From Actinomycetota bacterium (GTDB lineage Bacteria; Actinomycetota; Humimicrobiia; Humimicrobiales; Humimicrobiaceae), in the NCBI GenBank assembly GCA_016927635.1, contig JAFGMJ010000001.1, positions 1-7,606 of the forward strand: DNA of 7,606 bases, given 5' to 3'. Every line of letters begins with the position of its first letter. The first letter of the stretch is position 1. Below the pieces are notes generated by a model that saw only the letters and a program-made list of their open reading frames with translations, searched no databases and was not told the DNA's origin. A program made the position numbers and the translations under genes. Positions 1 through 6,471 of the stretch are shown piece after piece.

Positions 1-629
1 TATGTTTTAAAGAGATAACATCCACCAGTGATTTTGCATCAGGGCTGGCTCTTGAGGCAGAAAAATATTCCGCCAGAAATGCTAATGAAAAAGTTATGCT
101 AAACGGTACCGTTATAGTATCTGAAAAGCAATCCAAAGGCAGGGGTAGATTTGACAGAAAATGGTTTTCCCCAAAGGGTGGACTATGGTTTACAATAATA
201 CAGAAACCCCGCACTGAATTAAAGGATCTTCACAAAACAACTGTTTTGGCTGCCTCAACAATAATTGAATCCCTGAAAATTTTTATTGCAAATAAAACAC
301 AGGCTGAAAAAAATCTTAAAATCAAATGGCCAAATGATATTTATTTCTCGGGCAAGAAACTTGCAGGCATTCTCTGCGAAACAGAAAATATCGGCAAAAA
401 TCTTTATCTTTTTACAGGAATTGGCATAAATATGAATTTTCCTTCAAGAGTAATAGATAACCATGAATTCAAAGCAATATCCGTTTTTGATATAAACGGT
501 AAAAAAACCGACAGTAATTCATTGCTTGCAGAACTATTAAACATTTATGAAAAAAATTATGAGCATTTTGAAAAATCCGCTGATTTTTACAGTATTTTTA
601 AAAAAATTGAAAAAATAATATATTTATAA
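1..629 (+). CDS. birA: Biotin--protein ligase (BPL/BirA catalytic domain), 5' part outside window, no C-terminal domain
   Basis: The enzyme activates biotin with ATP to biotinyl-5'-AMP and transfers it to the lysine of a carrier protein in the cytoplasm. The frame is open from the left edge (first full codon at position 3), so 208 residues are visible and the true start lies upstream; the ATG at 96 is internal. Visible family signatures are EITSTSDFA near the edge, the biotin/AMP loop GRGRFDRKW (138 onward), KWPND, the GKKLAGILCETE segment with the active-site lysine, and GIGINMNFP. Whether an N-terminal DNA-binding domain exists cannot be seen. The protein stops after FEKSADFYSIFKKIEKIIYL, where other ligases continue for roughly 50 residues into an SH3-like domain. 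No room remains for that domain before nfeD. The stop is TAA at 627-629. The short gap suggests cotranscription with nfeD. The function call is secure; the short C-terminus is the odd point. Confidence 0.93.
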   Translation, partial: CFKEITSTSDFASGLALEAEKYSARNANEKVMLNGTVIVSEKQSKGRGRFDRKWFSPKGGLWFTIIQKPRTELKDLHKTTVLAASTIIESLKIFIANKTQAEKNLKIKWPNDIYFSGKKLAGILCETENIGKNLYLFTGIGINMNFPSRVIDNHEFKAISVFDINGKKTDSNSLLAELLNIYEKNYEHFEKSADFYSIFKKIEKIIYL

Positions 630-635
630 GAAAAC

Positions 636-656
636 TTTTTAAAGCTGCTTTAAAAA
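636..656. repeat. Perfect 21-bp palindrome at the birA/nfeD junction
   Basis: Arms TTTTTAAAGC (636-645) and GCTTTAAAAA (647-656) flank a single T at 646. The right arm ends on the A of the nfeD start codon. There is no trailing T-run on the + strand beyond the arm, so it is not a clear intrinsic terminator. It could be a protein-binding dyad, or an RNA hairpin that occludes nfeD initiation. The A/T-rich outer arms make a chance contribution possible. Confidence 0.55.
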
Positions 657-2125
657 TGATTAAAAGATTTACAAACCTTAAAATTAAAAACATAGCCAGG
701 TTTTTTCTGGCTTTATCTGCTTTCCTGATGTTTTTTTATTTTATTTTTCAACCTCTGCAACTTTTTGCAGATTATAACAGCTTCACAGATAAGCCTAAAA
801 GCAGCAGTTACGAATATGAGACTTTTGGACAAGGTAATGAAACTGCTGGCATTATTACAGAAATAAATAGATTCCACGTATGTAAAATCGAAGGCATAAT
901 CGATCCTGTAATATCAAATTTCATTTCAAAGTCCATCGATCAGGCGCAGGATGAACAGGCTGCCCTTATAATCCTGCTGGACACACCTGGTGGCCTTGAT
1001 ACATCCATGAGGGAAATAGCATTAAAAATTATAAATACCCCTGTGCCTGTTATTGCTTTTGTTTATCCCGAAGGAGCAAGAGCCGCTTCAGCCGGCGTAT
1101 TTATTGTATATGCAAGCGATATAGCTTTAATGGCTCCGAATTCAAGCATAGGTGCAGCTCATCCTGTTATGCTTGGAAGCGATCAGGGCGCTACTGAGGA
1201 ACAAATGGAAAAAATAGTCAATGATTCCGTATCTTTTATAAAAAACCTTGCCTTTTTAAATAACCGTAATGCCGATTGGGCTGAAAAATCCATACGTGAA
1301 AGTGCTTCAATAACATCATCAGAAGCAATTGAAATGAATGTAATAAATCATATTGCTTCAGACACTGAAAATCTTATTAATATTATTGATAGGACAACAT
1401 TAGAAAAACAAAACCAGGTTTTTATATTGTCTGTAATACAACATTCAGTAAAAACAGTTGAAATGAGTATTTTTGAAAAATTCCTGCATATAATAATAAA
1501 CCCAAATATAGCATACATTTTCTTTACACTTGGGCTTTTAGGAATAATTTATGAATTTTCACAACCGGGGCTTGGTATATCGGGTGCCCTTGGTGTTTTA
1601 TTAATAATACTCGGGCTTTATTCATTCAGCGTGCTGCCAATAAATTATACAGGAATCGCATTAATAATTCTTGCAGTAATACTTTTTATACTTGATTTAA
1701 AGCTGGCGCTCGGCGGTGTATTATCTATTACAGGGGTGGCTTCAATGATAATAGGATCATTTATGCTTATTGACACTGCAGCTCCGTATCTGCAAATTGC
1801 AAAAAGTCTCATTATAGGACTTTCTGTGGCAATCTCAGTATTTTTGATAATAGCTATAAGAGCTGTTTATGCTGCTCAAAGAAAAAAGCCTGTTACCGGA
1901 ACCATAGCAATGATAGAATCGACAGGTGAAGCAATTGAAGATTTAAATCCTTACGGTTATATTAAAACACATGGCGAAATATGGAAAGCAGAATCCTTTG
2001 ACGGAAAAATTATAAAAAAAGGGTCAAAAGTCAGTGTGCTCAAAAGTCAAGGGCTGCTTCTGACAGTTAAAAGATCAGAAGAAATAAATGAGACCTCTGA
2101 AAAGAGCAGCCAAAGTGCAAAATAA
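656..2125 (+). CDS. nfeD: NfeD-family membrane-bound serine protease (long form, ClpP-like + TM + NfeD domain)
   Basis: This is a 489-residue long-form NfeD protein, a membrane-anchored ClpP-class protease; characterised homologues cleave stomatin/flotillin-type proteins. Residues 10-33 form a hydrophobic signal/anchor after a basic start (MIKRFTNLKIKN). Residues 70-245 are the ClpP/crotonase-like protease domain, with LLDTPGGLDTSMREI (107-121), the nucleophile in ARAASAGVF (Ser145) and a probable catalytic lysine in MEKIVND (Lys186). About five membrane helices span 285-401. Residues 412-472 are the C-terminal OB-fold NfeD domain, followed by a charged tail. The start is ATG at 656: an in-frame TGA at 608 limits extension, and the signal sequence begins here. 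There is no clear Shine-Dalgarno sequence, because the upstream bases are a palindrome. The usual SPFH/flotillin partner gene is not next to it in this window. The gene converges on etfA with 25 nt between stops and no recognisable terminator. Confidence 0.95.
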   Translation: MIKRFTNLKIKNIARFFLALSAFLMFFYFIFQPLQLFADYNSFTDKPKSSSYEYETFGQGNETAGIITEINRFHVCKIEGIIDPVISNFISKSIDQAQDEQAALIILLDTPGGLDTSMREIALKIINTPVPVIAFVYPEGARAASAGVFIVYASDIALMAPNSSIGAAHPVMLGSDQGATEEQMEKIVNDSVSFIKNLAFLNNRNADWAEKSIRESASITSSEAIEMNVINHIASDTENLINIIDRTTLEKQNQVFILSVIQHSVKTVEMSIFEKFLHIIINPNIAYIFFTLGLLGIIYEFSQPGLGISGALGVLLIILGLYSFSVLPINYTGIALIILAVILFILDLKLALGGVLSITGVASMIIGSFMLIDTAAPYLQIAKSLIIGLSVAISVFLIIAIRAVYAAQRKKPVTGTIAMIESTGEAIEDLNPYGYIKTHGEIWKAESFDGKIIKKGSKVSVLKSQGLLLTVKRSEEINETSEKSSQSAK

Positions 2126-2150
2126 TAAAACTGCAGTAAAAAATTAATAA

Positions 2151-3407
2151 TTATATGTTCTTGCCGCTTTTTATTCTTTTTATAAGCCTGGGAACTATTT
2201 CAAACAAGTCCCCAACTATGCCATAGTTTGCAATTTTAAATATGGGCGCATCAGGGTCTTTATTTATTGCTATTATAATATCCGAGGTCTGCATTCCGGC
2301 AAGATGCTGAATTGCCCCTGATATACCGCAGGCTATATATATCTTCGGGTTTACAGTTTTTCCAGTTTGCCCCACCTGGTGAGGATAAGATATCCAGTTT
2401 GAATCTACAGCCGCTCTTGATGCTCCTACTACTCCGCCAAGCGCATCTGCAAGCTCTTTAATAAGAGAAAAGTTATCAGGACCTCCTATGCCCCTTCCGC
2501 CGGATACAATGACATCATAATCAGTAAGGTTTATGCTCTGCCCTGTCTCCTTTTCCTGGGACAGAAGTTTGTATTTTGTCTTAAAACTGCCTTCATCAAA
2601 ATCCATGAATTCAATTCTGTCTTCATATTTTTTGTAAAAATCTTTTTCTTTTTTGATTTCATGATTATTTTTAATTTGCTCATTTATTTCAGTTTTTGCA
2701 ACAGGGCACTTTTCCATAACATGCGGCCTTACCGTTGCCATCTGCGGCCTTGCATTTCGTGTAATAATCGTTGCCAGGATATTGCCGCCAAATGTAGGCC
2801 TTGTCTGCAGAAGTATATTTTTATCCTCATCAATTGAAAGGGATGTGCAGTCAGCAGTTAGACCTGTCTTTATTATAGCTGCCACCTTTGGCAGAAGTGT
2901 CCTTCCAAAACTTGTTGCGCCACCAAGAAAGATGTCAGGTTTATATTTATTTATCGCCTGCACCAGCAGTTTGGAATATACATCATCCAGGTTATTCTTA
3001 AATATCTCATTGTCTGCAATATACAGCCTGTCTATGCCATAATCAAAAATTCCACCGATATTTTCATTTAAATTATGACCTAAAAGTATGCCATAAAGTG
3101 CTGTTTTTAAAATATCAGCCAGCTTTCTACCCTCGCTTAAAAGTTCATATCCTACATCTGCAATAATACCGTCATGCTGCTCAATAAATACCATTACACC
3201 ATTATATGCTGAAAAATCTTCATGCGTTTGGGCTATTCCGGTAATTTCAATTGACTTAAATTTACATGCGTCTATGCAGGCGCCGCAAAAAACACAGTTC
3301 TCGTTTATTATTGCCTTGCCTTCAATTATTTCAATCGCATCATACATACATACATTCCTGCATAAAGAACATCCGGTGCATGTTGAGTGGTCAACTTTTA
3401 TTTCCAA
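2151..3407 (-). CDS. etfA: Electron transfer flavoprotein alpha subunit with N-terminal 2x[4Fe-4S] ferredoxin domain
   Basis: This 418-residue subunit binds FAD and carries electrons between the acyl-CoA dehydrogenase flavin and EtfB. The N-terminus is a bacterial ferredoxin-type domain with two complete cluster motifs: Cys10-13-16-20 and Cys38-41-44-48. Residues 70-235 are the EtfA N-terminal domain (GLTADCTSL 182-190, RPTFGGN 203-209). Residues 285-415 are the FAD domain with VSGGRGIGG (301-309), [11 protein letters not shown] (328-338), [10 protein letters not shown] (343-352), [14 protein letters not shown] (359-372), INKD and NYGIVGDL. A charged linker of about 50 residues (238-288) joins them. 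The ferredoxin fusion is known from EtfA of bifurcating caffeyl-CoA reductase and lactate dehydrogenase complexes of acetogens. The start is TTG (3407-3405): it gives [10 protein letters not shown] directly before the first cluster, and no ATG or GTG lies between it and the upstream in-frame stop. The Shine-Dalgarno-like AGGA is about 11 nt away, so initiation may be weak. It lies 106 nt downstream of etfB. Confidence 0.95.
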   Translation of the reverse strand: MEIKVDHSTCTGCSLCRNVCMYDAIEIIEGKAIINENCVFCGACIDACKFKSIEITGIAQTHEDFSAYNGVMVFIEQHDGIIADVGYELLSEGRKLADILKTALYGILLGHNLNENIGGIFDYGIDRLYIADNEIFKNNLDDVYSKLLVQAINKYKPDIFLGGATSFGRTLLPKVAAIIKTGLTADCTSLSIDEDKNILLQTRPTFGGNILATIITRNARPQMATVRPHVMEKCPVAKTEINEQIKNNHEIKKEKDFYKKYEDRIEFMDFDEGSFKTKYKLLSQEKETGQSINLTDYDVIVSGGRGIGGPDNFSLIKELADALGGVVGASRAAVDSNWISYPHQVGQTGKTVNPKIYIACGISGAIQHLAGMQTSDIIIAINKDPDAPIFKIANYGIVGDLFEIVPRLIKRIKSGKNI

Positions 3408-3513
3408 TTTGATAAAATTCCTTTCATTAACAAAAAATTCAAAAAATATTCTTATTTAAAATCCTTATTAAATAATCATATCCAAAAAAATTGAGCTATT
3501 GCCATAAAAAAGC
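3408..3513 (-). other. 106-nt etfB-etfA intergenic spacer
   Basis: On the - strand this gap is very AT-rich with T- and A-runs. It is unusually long inside an operon whose previous junction overlaps. I find no convincing hairpin or gene in it. It carries the weak AAAGGA Shine-Dalgarno-like sequence near 3424-3419. A second etfA promoter or an RNA-processing site is possible but not demonstrated. Confidence 0.4.
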
Positions 3514-4335
3514 TTATAAGACGTTTATTTCTTTTAATTTGCCAAACAGTTCTTCAACCTGTTCATCCGGACCACCCTCCATCATTTTAACTTCATATAA
3601 ATGCTTTGGCGTGAAAATCTTAATAACCTGGGTATAAGAGCCTGACAGGCCTGCGTGATTTTCATCCATATCAAGTTCTGATGCGCTCCAGACAGGTATT
3701 TTTTCATTTTTAGCCCTTAGTTTGCCCCTGAGAGAGGGAACTCTTGGCACATTAATATCTTTTCCTACAGATATTGCTGCAGGCAGCCTTATTTCAAAAG
3801 TCTCATATCTGTCCTCTGCCAGCCTCTTTACAGTCATTTTTCGATTGTCTATTTCCTCGATACTGCTGGCGTATCCGATAAATGGAATATGCAGCATATG
3901 CGCAAGCTCCGGCCCAACCTGGCCGGTGTCACCGTCCAAAGTCTGCTTTCCAAAAATAATAATGTTATATTTTTCAAATTTTTTTATCGCATGCTTAAGT
4001 GTAAGGGCTGTAGCCCATGTATCAGCTCCCGCAAATACCCTGTCTGAAAGAAGTACGGCCCTGTCCGCTCCAAGTGATATCGCTTCCCTGAGCATTGATT
4101 CTGCTTGCGGCGGGCCCATAGTCAATGCAACTACTTCTATATCGTCTGCCGAAGAACCCGTAGAGACAAATCTTTCTTTAATCCTTACCCCCTCTTCTAT
4201 TGCATAAGAGTCAAAAGGATTTATAATTGTTTCCACGCCCTCTCTTACAAGCGTATTTGTCTCTGGGTTGATTTTGATCTCTGTAGTTCCCGGAACCTGT
4301 TTAATGCATACAATTATCCTAAAAATCTCTGACAT
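3514..4335 (-). CDS. etfB: Electron transfer flavoprotein beta subunit, bifurcating-type
   Basis: This 273-residue partner of EtfA belongs to the type that, in bifurcating ETFs, holds a second FAD near the NADH site instead of AMP. The sequence shows IIVCIKQVPGTTEIKINPETN at the N-terminus, IINPFDSYAIEEG (37-49), ALTMGPPQAE (70-79), ISLGADRAVLLSDR (86-99), FAGADTWAT (101-109) and FGKQTLDGDTGQVGPE (128-143). From memory these closely resemble EtfB of the bifurcating butyryl-CoA dehydrogenase/ETF system of Acidaminococcus, including the DGDT-QVGP segment. Length is normal. The ATG (4335-4333) overlaps the stop of the upstream acyl-CoA dehydrogenase gene by one base (TAATG), which points to translational coupling. 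It should work with the downstream ferredoxin-fused EtfA, oxidising NADH while reducing ferredoxin and an enoyl-CoA, or running in reverse. The physiological direction cannot be read from the sequence. Confidence 0.95.
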   Translation of the reverse strand: MSEIFRIIVCIKQVPGTTEIKINPETNTLVREGVETIINPFDSYAIEEGVRIKERFVSTGSSADDIEVVALTMGPPQAESMLREAISLGADRAVLLSDRVFAGADTWATALTLKHAIKKFEKYNIIIFGKQTLDGDTGQVGPELAHMLHIPFIGYASSIEEIDNRKMTVKRLAEDRYETFEIRLPAAISVGKDINVPRVPSLRGKLRAKNEKIPVWSASELDMDENHAGLSGSYTQVIKIFTPKHLYEVKMMEGGPDEQVEELFGKLKEINVL

Positions 4336-5486
4336 TAAAATACCCCTCTTTTTATTAATTCAAGCGCAATTACATTTCTCTGTATCTGGTTAGTTCCTTC
4401 ATATATTTGTGTTATCTTTGCATCCCGCATCATTTTTTCAACCGGGTACTCTTTCATATACCCGTAACCGCCTAGTATCTGAATTGCATCAATTGTGACT
4501 TTCATTGCAACATCTGATGCAAAAAGCTTTGACATAGCTGATAATTTCGCGACATTTTTCTCTCCGCTGTCCATTACTTTAGCTGCGTGATATACAAGGG
4601 CTCTTGCAGCCTCTACCTGTGTTGCCATATCAGCAAGCATATGCTGTATAGCCTGAAAAGAAGATATAGCGGCCCCAAACTGTTTTCGCACCTTTGAATA
4701 ATCAAGCGCCACTTCAAGCGCTGCCTGAGCCACGCCAACACCCTGAGCCCCAACAGCCGGTCTGGACTGGTCAAAAGTCCTCATTGCAGTTATAAAGCCC
4801 ATACCCTCTGAACCCAGCCTGTTTTCTGCAGGAACCCTGCAGTCGGTAAATATCAGTTCCCTTGTTGCAGATGCCCTGATGCCAAGTTTATTTTCCTTTT
4901 TTCCAAATTCAAAACCGGGTGTGCCTTTTTCAACGATGAGTGCGCTTACGCCTCTTGCGCCTTTGTCGGGATTTGTAACGGCAAATATCGTATAAACATC
5001 TGCCTCTCCACCGTTTGTTATCCACTGTTTAGTTCCATTCAAAATATAAAAATCTCCGTCTTTTACAGCCTTTGTCCTTATGGCGGCGGCATCACTGCCG
5101 GCTTCAGGCTCTGTAAGGCCGAACGCTGCGAGCTTGCTGCCTTCTGCAAGCGCAGGCAGATATTTTTGTTTCTGCTCTTCATTGCCCATTACTATTATAG
5201 GTATAAATCCAAGCCCGCTTGCAGCATAAGTCGTTGCAACGCTAAGGCACCCCCTGCTCAGTTCTTCAGTAGCAAGACAGACCTCGAAAATACCGGTGCC
5301 CATGCCTCCGTATTCTTCAGGTACAAACAACCTGAAAAGGTCGCTTTTTGCTATTTCATCAATTATCTCTTTTGGAAATATTCCCTTTTCATCCAGCTCT
5401 GCCCTTGCAGGGATTATCCTTTCTTTGACTATCTGCCTGCATATGTCCACGATCATCTGCTGCTCTTCAGTCAGAAAATAATGCAT
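4335..5486 (-). CDS. Acyl-CoA dehydrogenase (butyryl-CoA dehydrogenase-like)
   Basis: This 383-residue FAD enzyme interconverts acyl-CoA and trans-2-enoyl-CoA, and its size is typical of short-chain members. Order: N-terminal helical domain (1-120, LTEEQQMIVDICRQ and VPEEYGGMG), middle beta domain with flavin/substrate motifs LTEPEAGSD (124-132) and GTKQWITNG (151-159), then the C-terminal helical domain with DYSKVRKQFG (262-271) and QILGGYGYMKEYPVEKMMRDAK (336-357). The catalytic base is probably Glu363 in QIYEGTNQIQRN, the position used by butyryl-CoA and other short/medium-chain dehydrogenases. The ATG (5486-5484) has a strong GGAGGG ribosome-binding site five bases upstream. It is the first gene of the operon with etfB and etfA, so these ETF subunits are its expected electron partners. 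The acyl-CoA substrate cannot be fixed: butyryl-CoA-type, caffeyl-CoA-type and others share these features, so I give no symbol. Confidence 0.95.
   Translation of the reverse strand: MHYFLTEEQQMIVDICRQIVKERIIPARAELDEKGIFPKEIIDEIAKSDLFRLFVPEEYGGMGTGIFEVCLATEELSRGCLSVATTYAASGLGFIPIIVMGNEEQKQKYLPALAEGSKLAAFGLTEPEAGSDAAAIRTKAVKDGDFYILNGTKQWITNGGEADVYTIFAVTNPDKGARGVSALIVEKGTPGFEFGKKENKLGIRASATRELIFTDCRVPAENRLGSEGMGFITAMRTFDQSRPAVGAQGVGVAQAALEVALDYSKVRKQFGAAISSFQAIQHMLADMATQVEAARALVYHAAKVMDSGEKNVAKLSAMSKLFASDVAMKVTIDAIQILGGYGYMKEYPVEKMMRDAKITQIYEGTNQIQRNVIALELIKRGVF
4343..4348 (-). promoter_or_regulatory. etfB ribosome-binding site inside the acyl-CoA dehydrogenase gene
   Basis: GAGGGG on the - strand lies in the Arg-Gly-Val codons just before the dehydrogenase stop, seven bases ahead of the etfB ATG. 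Together with the TAATG overlap it supports coupled translation and confirms the etfB start. Confidence 0.75.
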
Positions 5487-5491
5487 TTTTT

Positions 5492-5497
5492 CCCTCC
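5492..5497 (-). promoter_or_regulatory. Ribosome-binding site of the acyl-CoA dehydrogenase gene
   Basis: GGAGGG on the - strand is followed by five A residues and then the ATG. It is the strongest Shine-Dalgarno match in the window and fixes the start of this operon's first gene. Confidence 0.85.
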
Positions 5498-5507
5498 AGG
5501 AATAGAT

Positions 5508-5538
5508 TTGATACTTTTTATTTTTAAATTTATATAAT
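5508..5538 (+). promoter_or_regulatory. Candidate sigma70-type promoter for bioY (distal)
   Basis: A -35-like TTGATA (5508-5513) is followed by TATATAAT (5531-5538). The spacer is 17 nt if TATATA is the -10, or 19 nt for the perfect TATAAT at 5533-5538. A start near 5545 would give bioY an approximately 228-nt untranslated leader containing all the inverted repeats listed separately. The same AT-rich block may also hold the opposing promoter of the dehydrogenase operon, for which I find no good -35. This is pattern matching only, in AT-rich DNA. Confidence 0.45.
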
Positions 5539-5565
5539 AACTGTAGTGTTTTTTAAAATCGTATT

Positions 5566-5714
5566 AAAAGACGCATTAATGCCTTTGAGGTTTCATTTTT
5601 CTAAAGGTATAAATTCATTATTTAATAATTGCTTCAGGTAAAGGCTATTGAAACTTTATCAATGCTTCCAGCGTCTTTTTAAATTACTGCATAGCTTTTA
5701 ATTATTGCTGGAAG
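5566..5714 (+). promoter_or_regulatory. Putative structured 5' leader of bioY with competing stems (riboswitch-like)
   Basis: Stem A pairs AAAAGACGC (5566-5574) with GCGTCTTTT (5671-5679), nine perfect pairs. It encloses two further arms: GCCTTT (5581-5586) with AAAGGC (5640-5645), and ATTGA (5647-5651) with TCAAT (5659-5663). Together they form a possible three-way junction. Stem B pairs CTTCCAGC (5665-5672) with GCTGGAAG (5707-5714), eight perfect pairs, and shares bases 5671-5672 with stem A, so the two cannot fully form together. This order (enclosing stem, then downstream competitor) is what a + strand regulatory leader would have. I do not recognise a known riboswitch consensus or a T-box. 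The ligand, if any, is unknown. A protein-bound leader or chance pairing remain alternatives. Confidence 0.4.
5617..5629. repeat. 13-bp palindrome in the leader
   Basis: ATTATT (5617-5622), a central T (5623) and AATAAT (5624-5629) form a perfect odd palindrome inside the long arm of the putative leader. It is entirely A/T, so chance is likely, but it could be a protein-binding dyad. Confidence 0.3.
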
Positions 5715-5716
5715 TT

Positions 5717-5736
5717 TATTGTTGCATTTTACAATA
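5717..5736. promoter_or_regulatory. Dyad TATTGT-N8-ACAATA, possible operator, with a candidate proximal promoter
   Basis: Six-base inverted arms at 5717-5722 and 5731-5736 are separated by eight bases. A candidate proximal promoter for bioY overlaps them: TTGCTG (5705-5710) and TACAAT (5730-5735) with a long 19-nt spacer. A repressor bound here would block that promoter. The arms do not match the GTTAAC-type BirA box as I remember it, so I do not call a BirA operator. Confidence 0.3.
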
Positions 5737-5759
5737 TATATCCTTTAACATTTTTAAAT

Positions 5760-5763
5760 GGAG
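5760..5763 (+). promoter_or_regulatory. Ribosome-binding site that decides the bioY start
   Basis: GGAG lies nine bases before the ATG at 5773. It overlaps the in-frame ATG at 5758, which has no ribosome-binding site of its own, so the downstream ATG is the better start. Confidence 0.65.
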
Positions 5764-5772
5764 ATTAATATA

Positions 5773-6471
5773 ATGAATGAAGAAACTTTGAATATAAAAA
5801 CTGGAATACCCGTGTCGGGTAGCATTCTGGCAAATACCCTTTTTAAACCTGTTTTTTCAACAGTATTTGCACTTCTTCTATGTATATCTGCAAATAGTTT
5901 TATTTACCTGCCTTTTACGCCTGTTCCCATGACAATGCAGGTGCTTACAGTGCTTTTATCTGCAGTAATGCTTGGCAAGTACTGGGCAGTTATATCTCAA
6001 ATACAATATATTGCTATGGGCCTTATTGGACTGCCTGTTTTTGCAGGATTTAACAGCGGCATTGCAGCTCTTACAGGACCGACAGGTGGATATATTGCAG
6101 GCTTTACTGCAGGCGCATTTCTGGCTGGATATATTTATGATAAATACAGGGAAAAAAACACTGCCTTATTTTCTGCAGCACGGCGAATTACTTATCCGGG
6201 AAAAAGTTCAGCATGGCAAAATTTTATATCACTGCCAGATTCAATGGCATTGTTTTTGTCCTGCCTGGCCGGACTTTCAGTTATTTATTTTTTCGGCTGC
6301 CTGCATCTTACTGGCCACTTTTATCTCATGAGTTATCACAGTGGCTCAGTTGCCCATATTATTAAAACAGCTATAGCGGCAGGTGTTGCACCTTTTTTCA
6401 TACCTGATATGTTAAAAATAGCAATAATATTAAATCTTTACAAAATCAAAGGCAACCATGAAAAAAATTAA
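5773..6471 (+). CDS. bioY: BioY biotin transporter (substrate-binding membrane component)
   Basis: This 232-residue integral membrane protein takes up biotin, either alone or as the substrate-specific unit of an ECF transporter with EcfT and ATPases; those partners are not in this window. Family signatures are PFTPVPMTMQ (47-56), SAVMLGKYWAVISQIQYIAMGLIGLPVF (63-90), the hallmark GPTGGYIAGF (102-111) and the C-terminal GVAPFFIPDMLK (204-215). About six hydrophobic segments are visible (25-45, 56-68, 70-90, 105-124, 157-176, 196-222). The loop at 125-156, with two basic clusters, is longer than usual, which fits 232 residues against about 190 for many BioY proteins. The start at 5773 is chosen for its GGAG site; ATG 5758 would add five residues. 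The 3' end overlaps the next gene by 14 nt, so the two should be cotranscribed. A ligase gene lies 5 kb upstream, giving a biotin context. Confidence 0.93.
   Translation: MNEETLNIKTGIPVSGSILANTLFKPVFSTVFALLLCISANSFIYLPFTPVPMTMQVLTVLLSAVMLGKYWAVISQIQYIAMGLIGLPVFAGFNSGIAALTGPTGGYIAGFTAGAFLAGYIYDKYREKNTALFSAARRITYPGKSSAWQNFISLPDSMALFLSCLAGLSVIYFFGCLHLTGHFYLMSYHSGSVAHIIKTAIAAGVAPFFIPDMLKIAIILNLYKIKGNHEKN

Noticed and set aside
601..660. Frameshift in the A-rich birA 3' end hiding the missing C-terminal domain
   Set aside because: Only 26 nt lie between the birA stop and the nfeD start, so no out-of-frame remainder of the domain exists here. A deletion remains possible but is not seen.
2126..2150. 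Possible bidirectional terminator between the convergent nfeD and etfA stops
   Set aside because: The only dyad is ACTGCAGT, which leaves no loop for a stable hairpin; the A/T runs beside it are not enough.
3398..3427. Nine-codon ATG mini-ORF overlapping the etfA TTG start on the - strand
   Set aside because: Such short frames are common by chance in AT-rich DNA, it has no good ribosome-binding site, and nothing supports a leader peptide.
3722..4207. 161-codon open frame on the + strand
   Set aside because: It lies wholly antisense to etfB, whose motifs are unmistakable. Its translation shows no recognisable domain, so it is a shadow frame.
5166..5537. 123-codon open frame on the + strand
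   Set aside because: Antisense to the start of the acyl-CoA dehydrogenase gene, running into the intergenic promoter region. Composition is non-protein-like and there is no family motif.
5566..5679. Intrinsic terminator or T-box reading of the leader stem
   Set aside because: The enclosed loop is 96 nt, too long for a simple terminator hairpin, and no T-box conserved sequence or specifier arrangement is visible.
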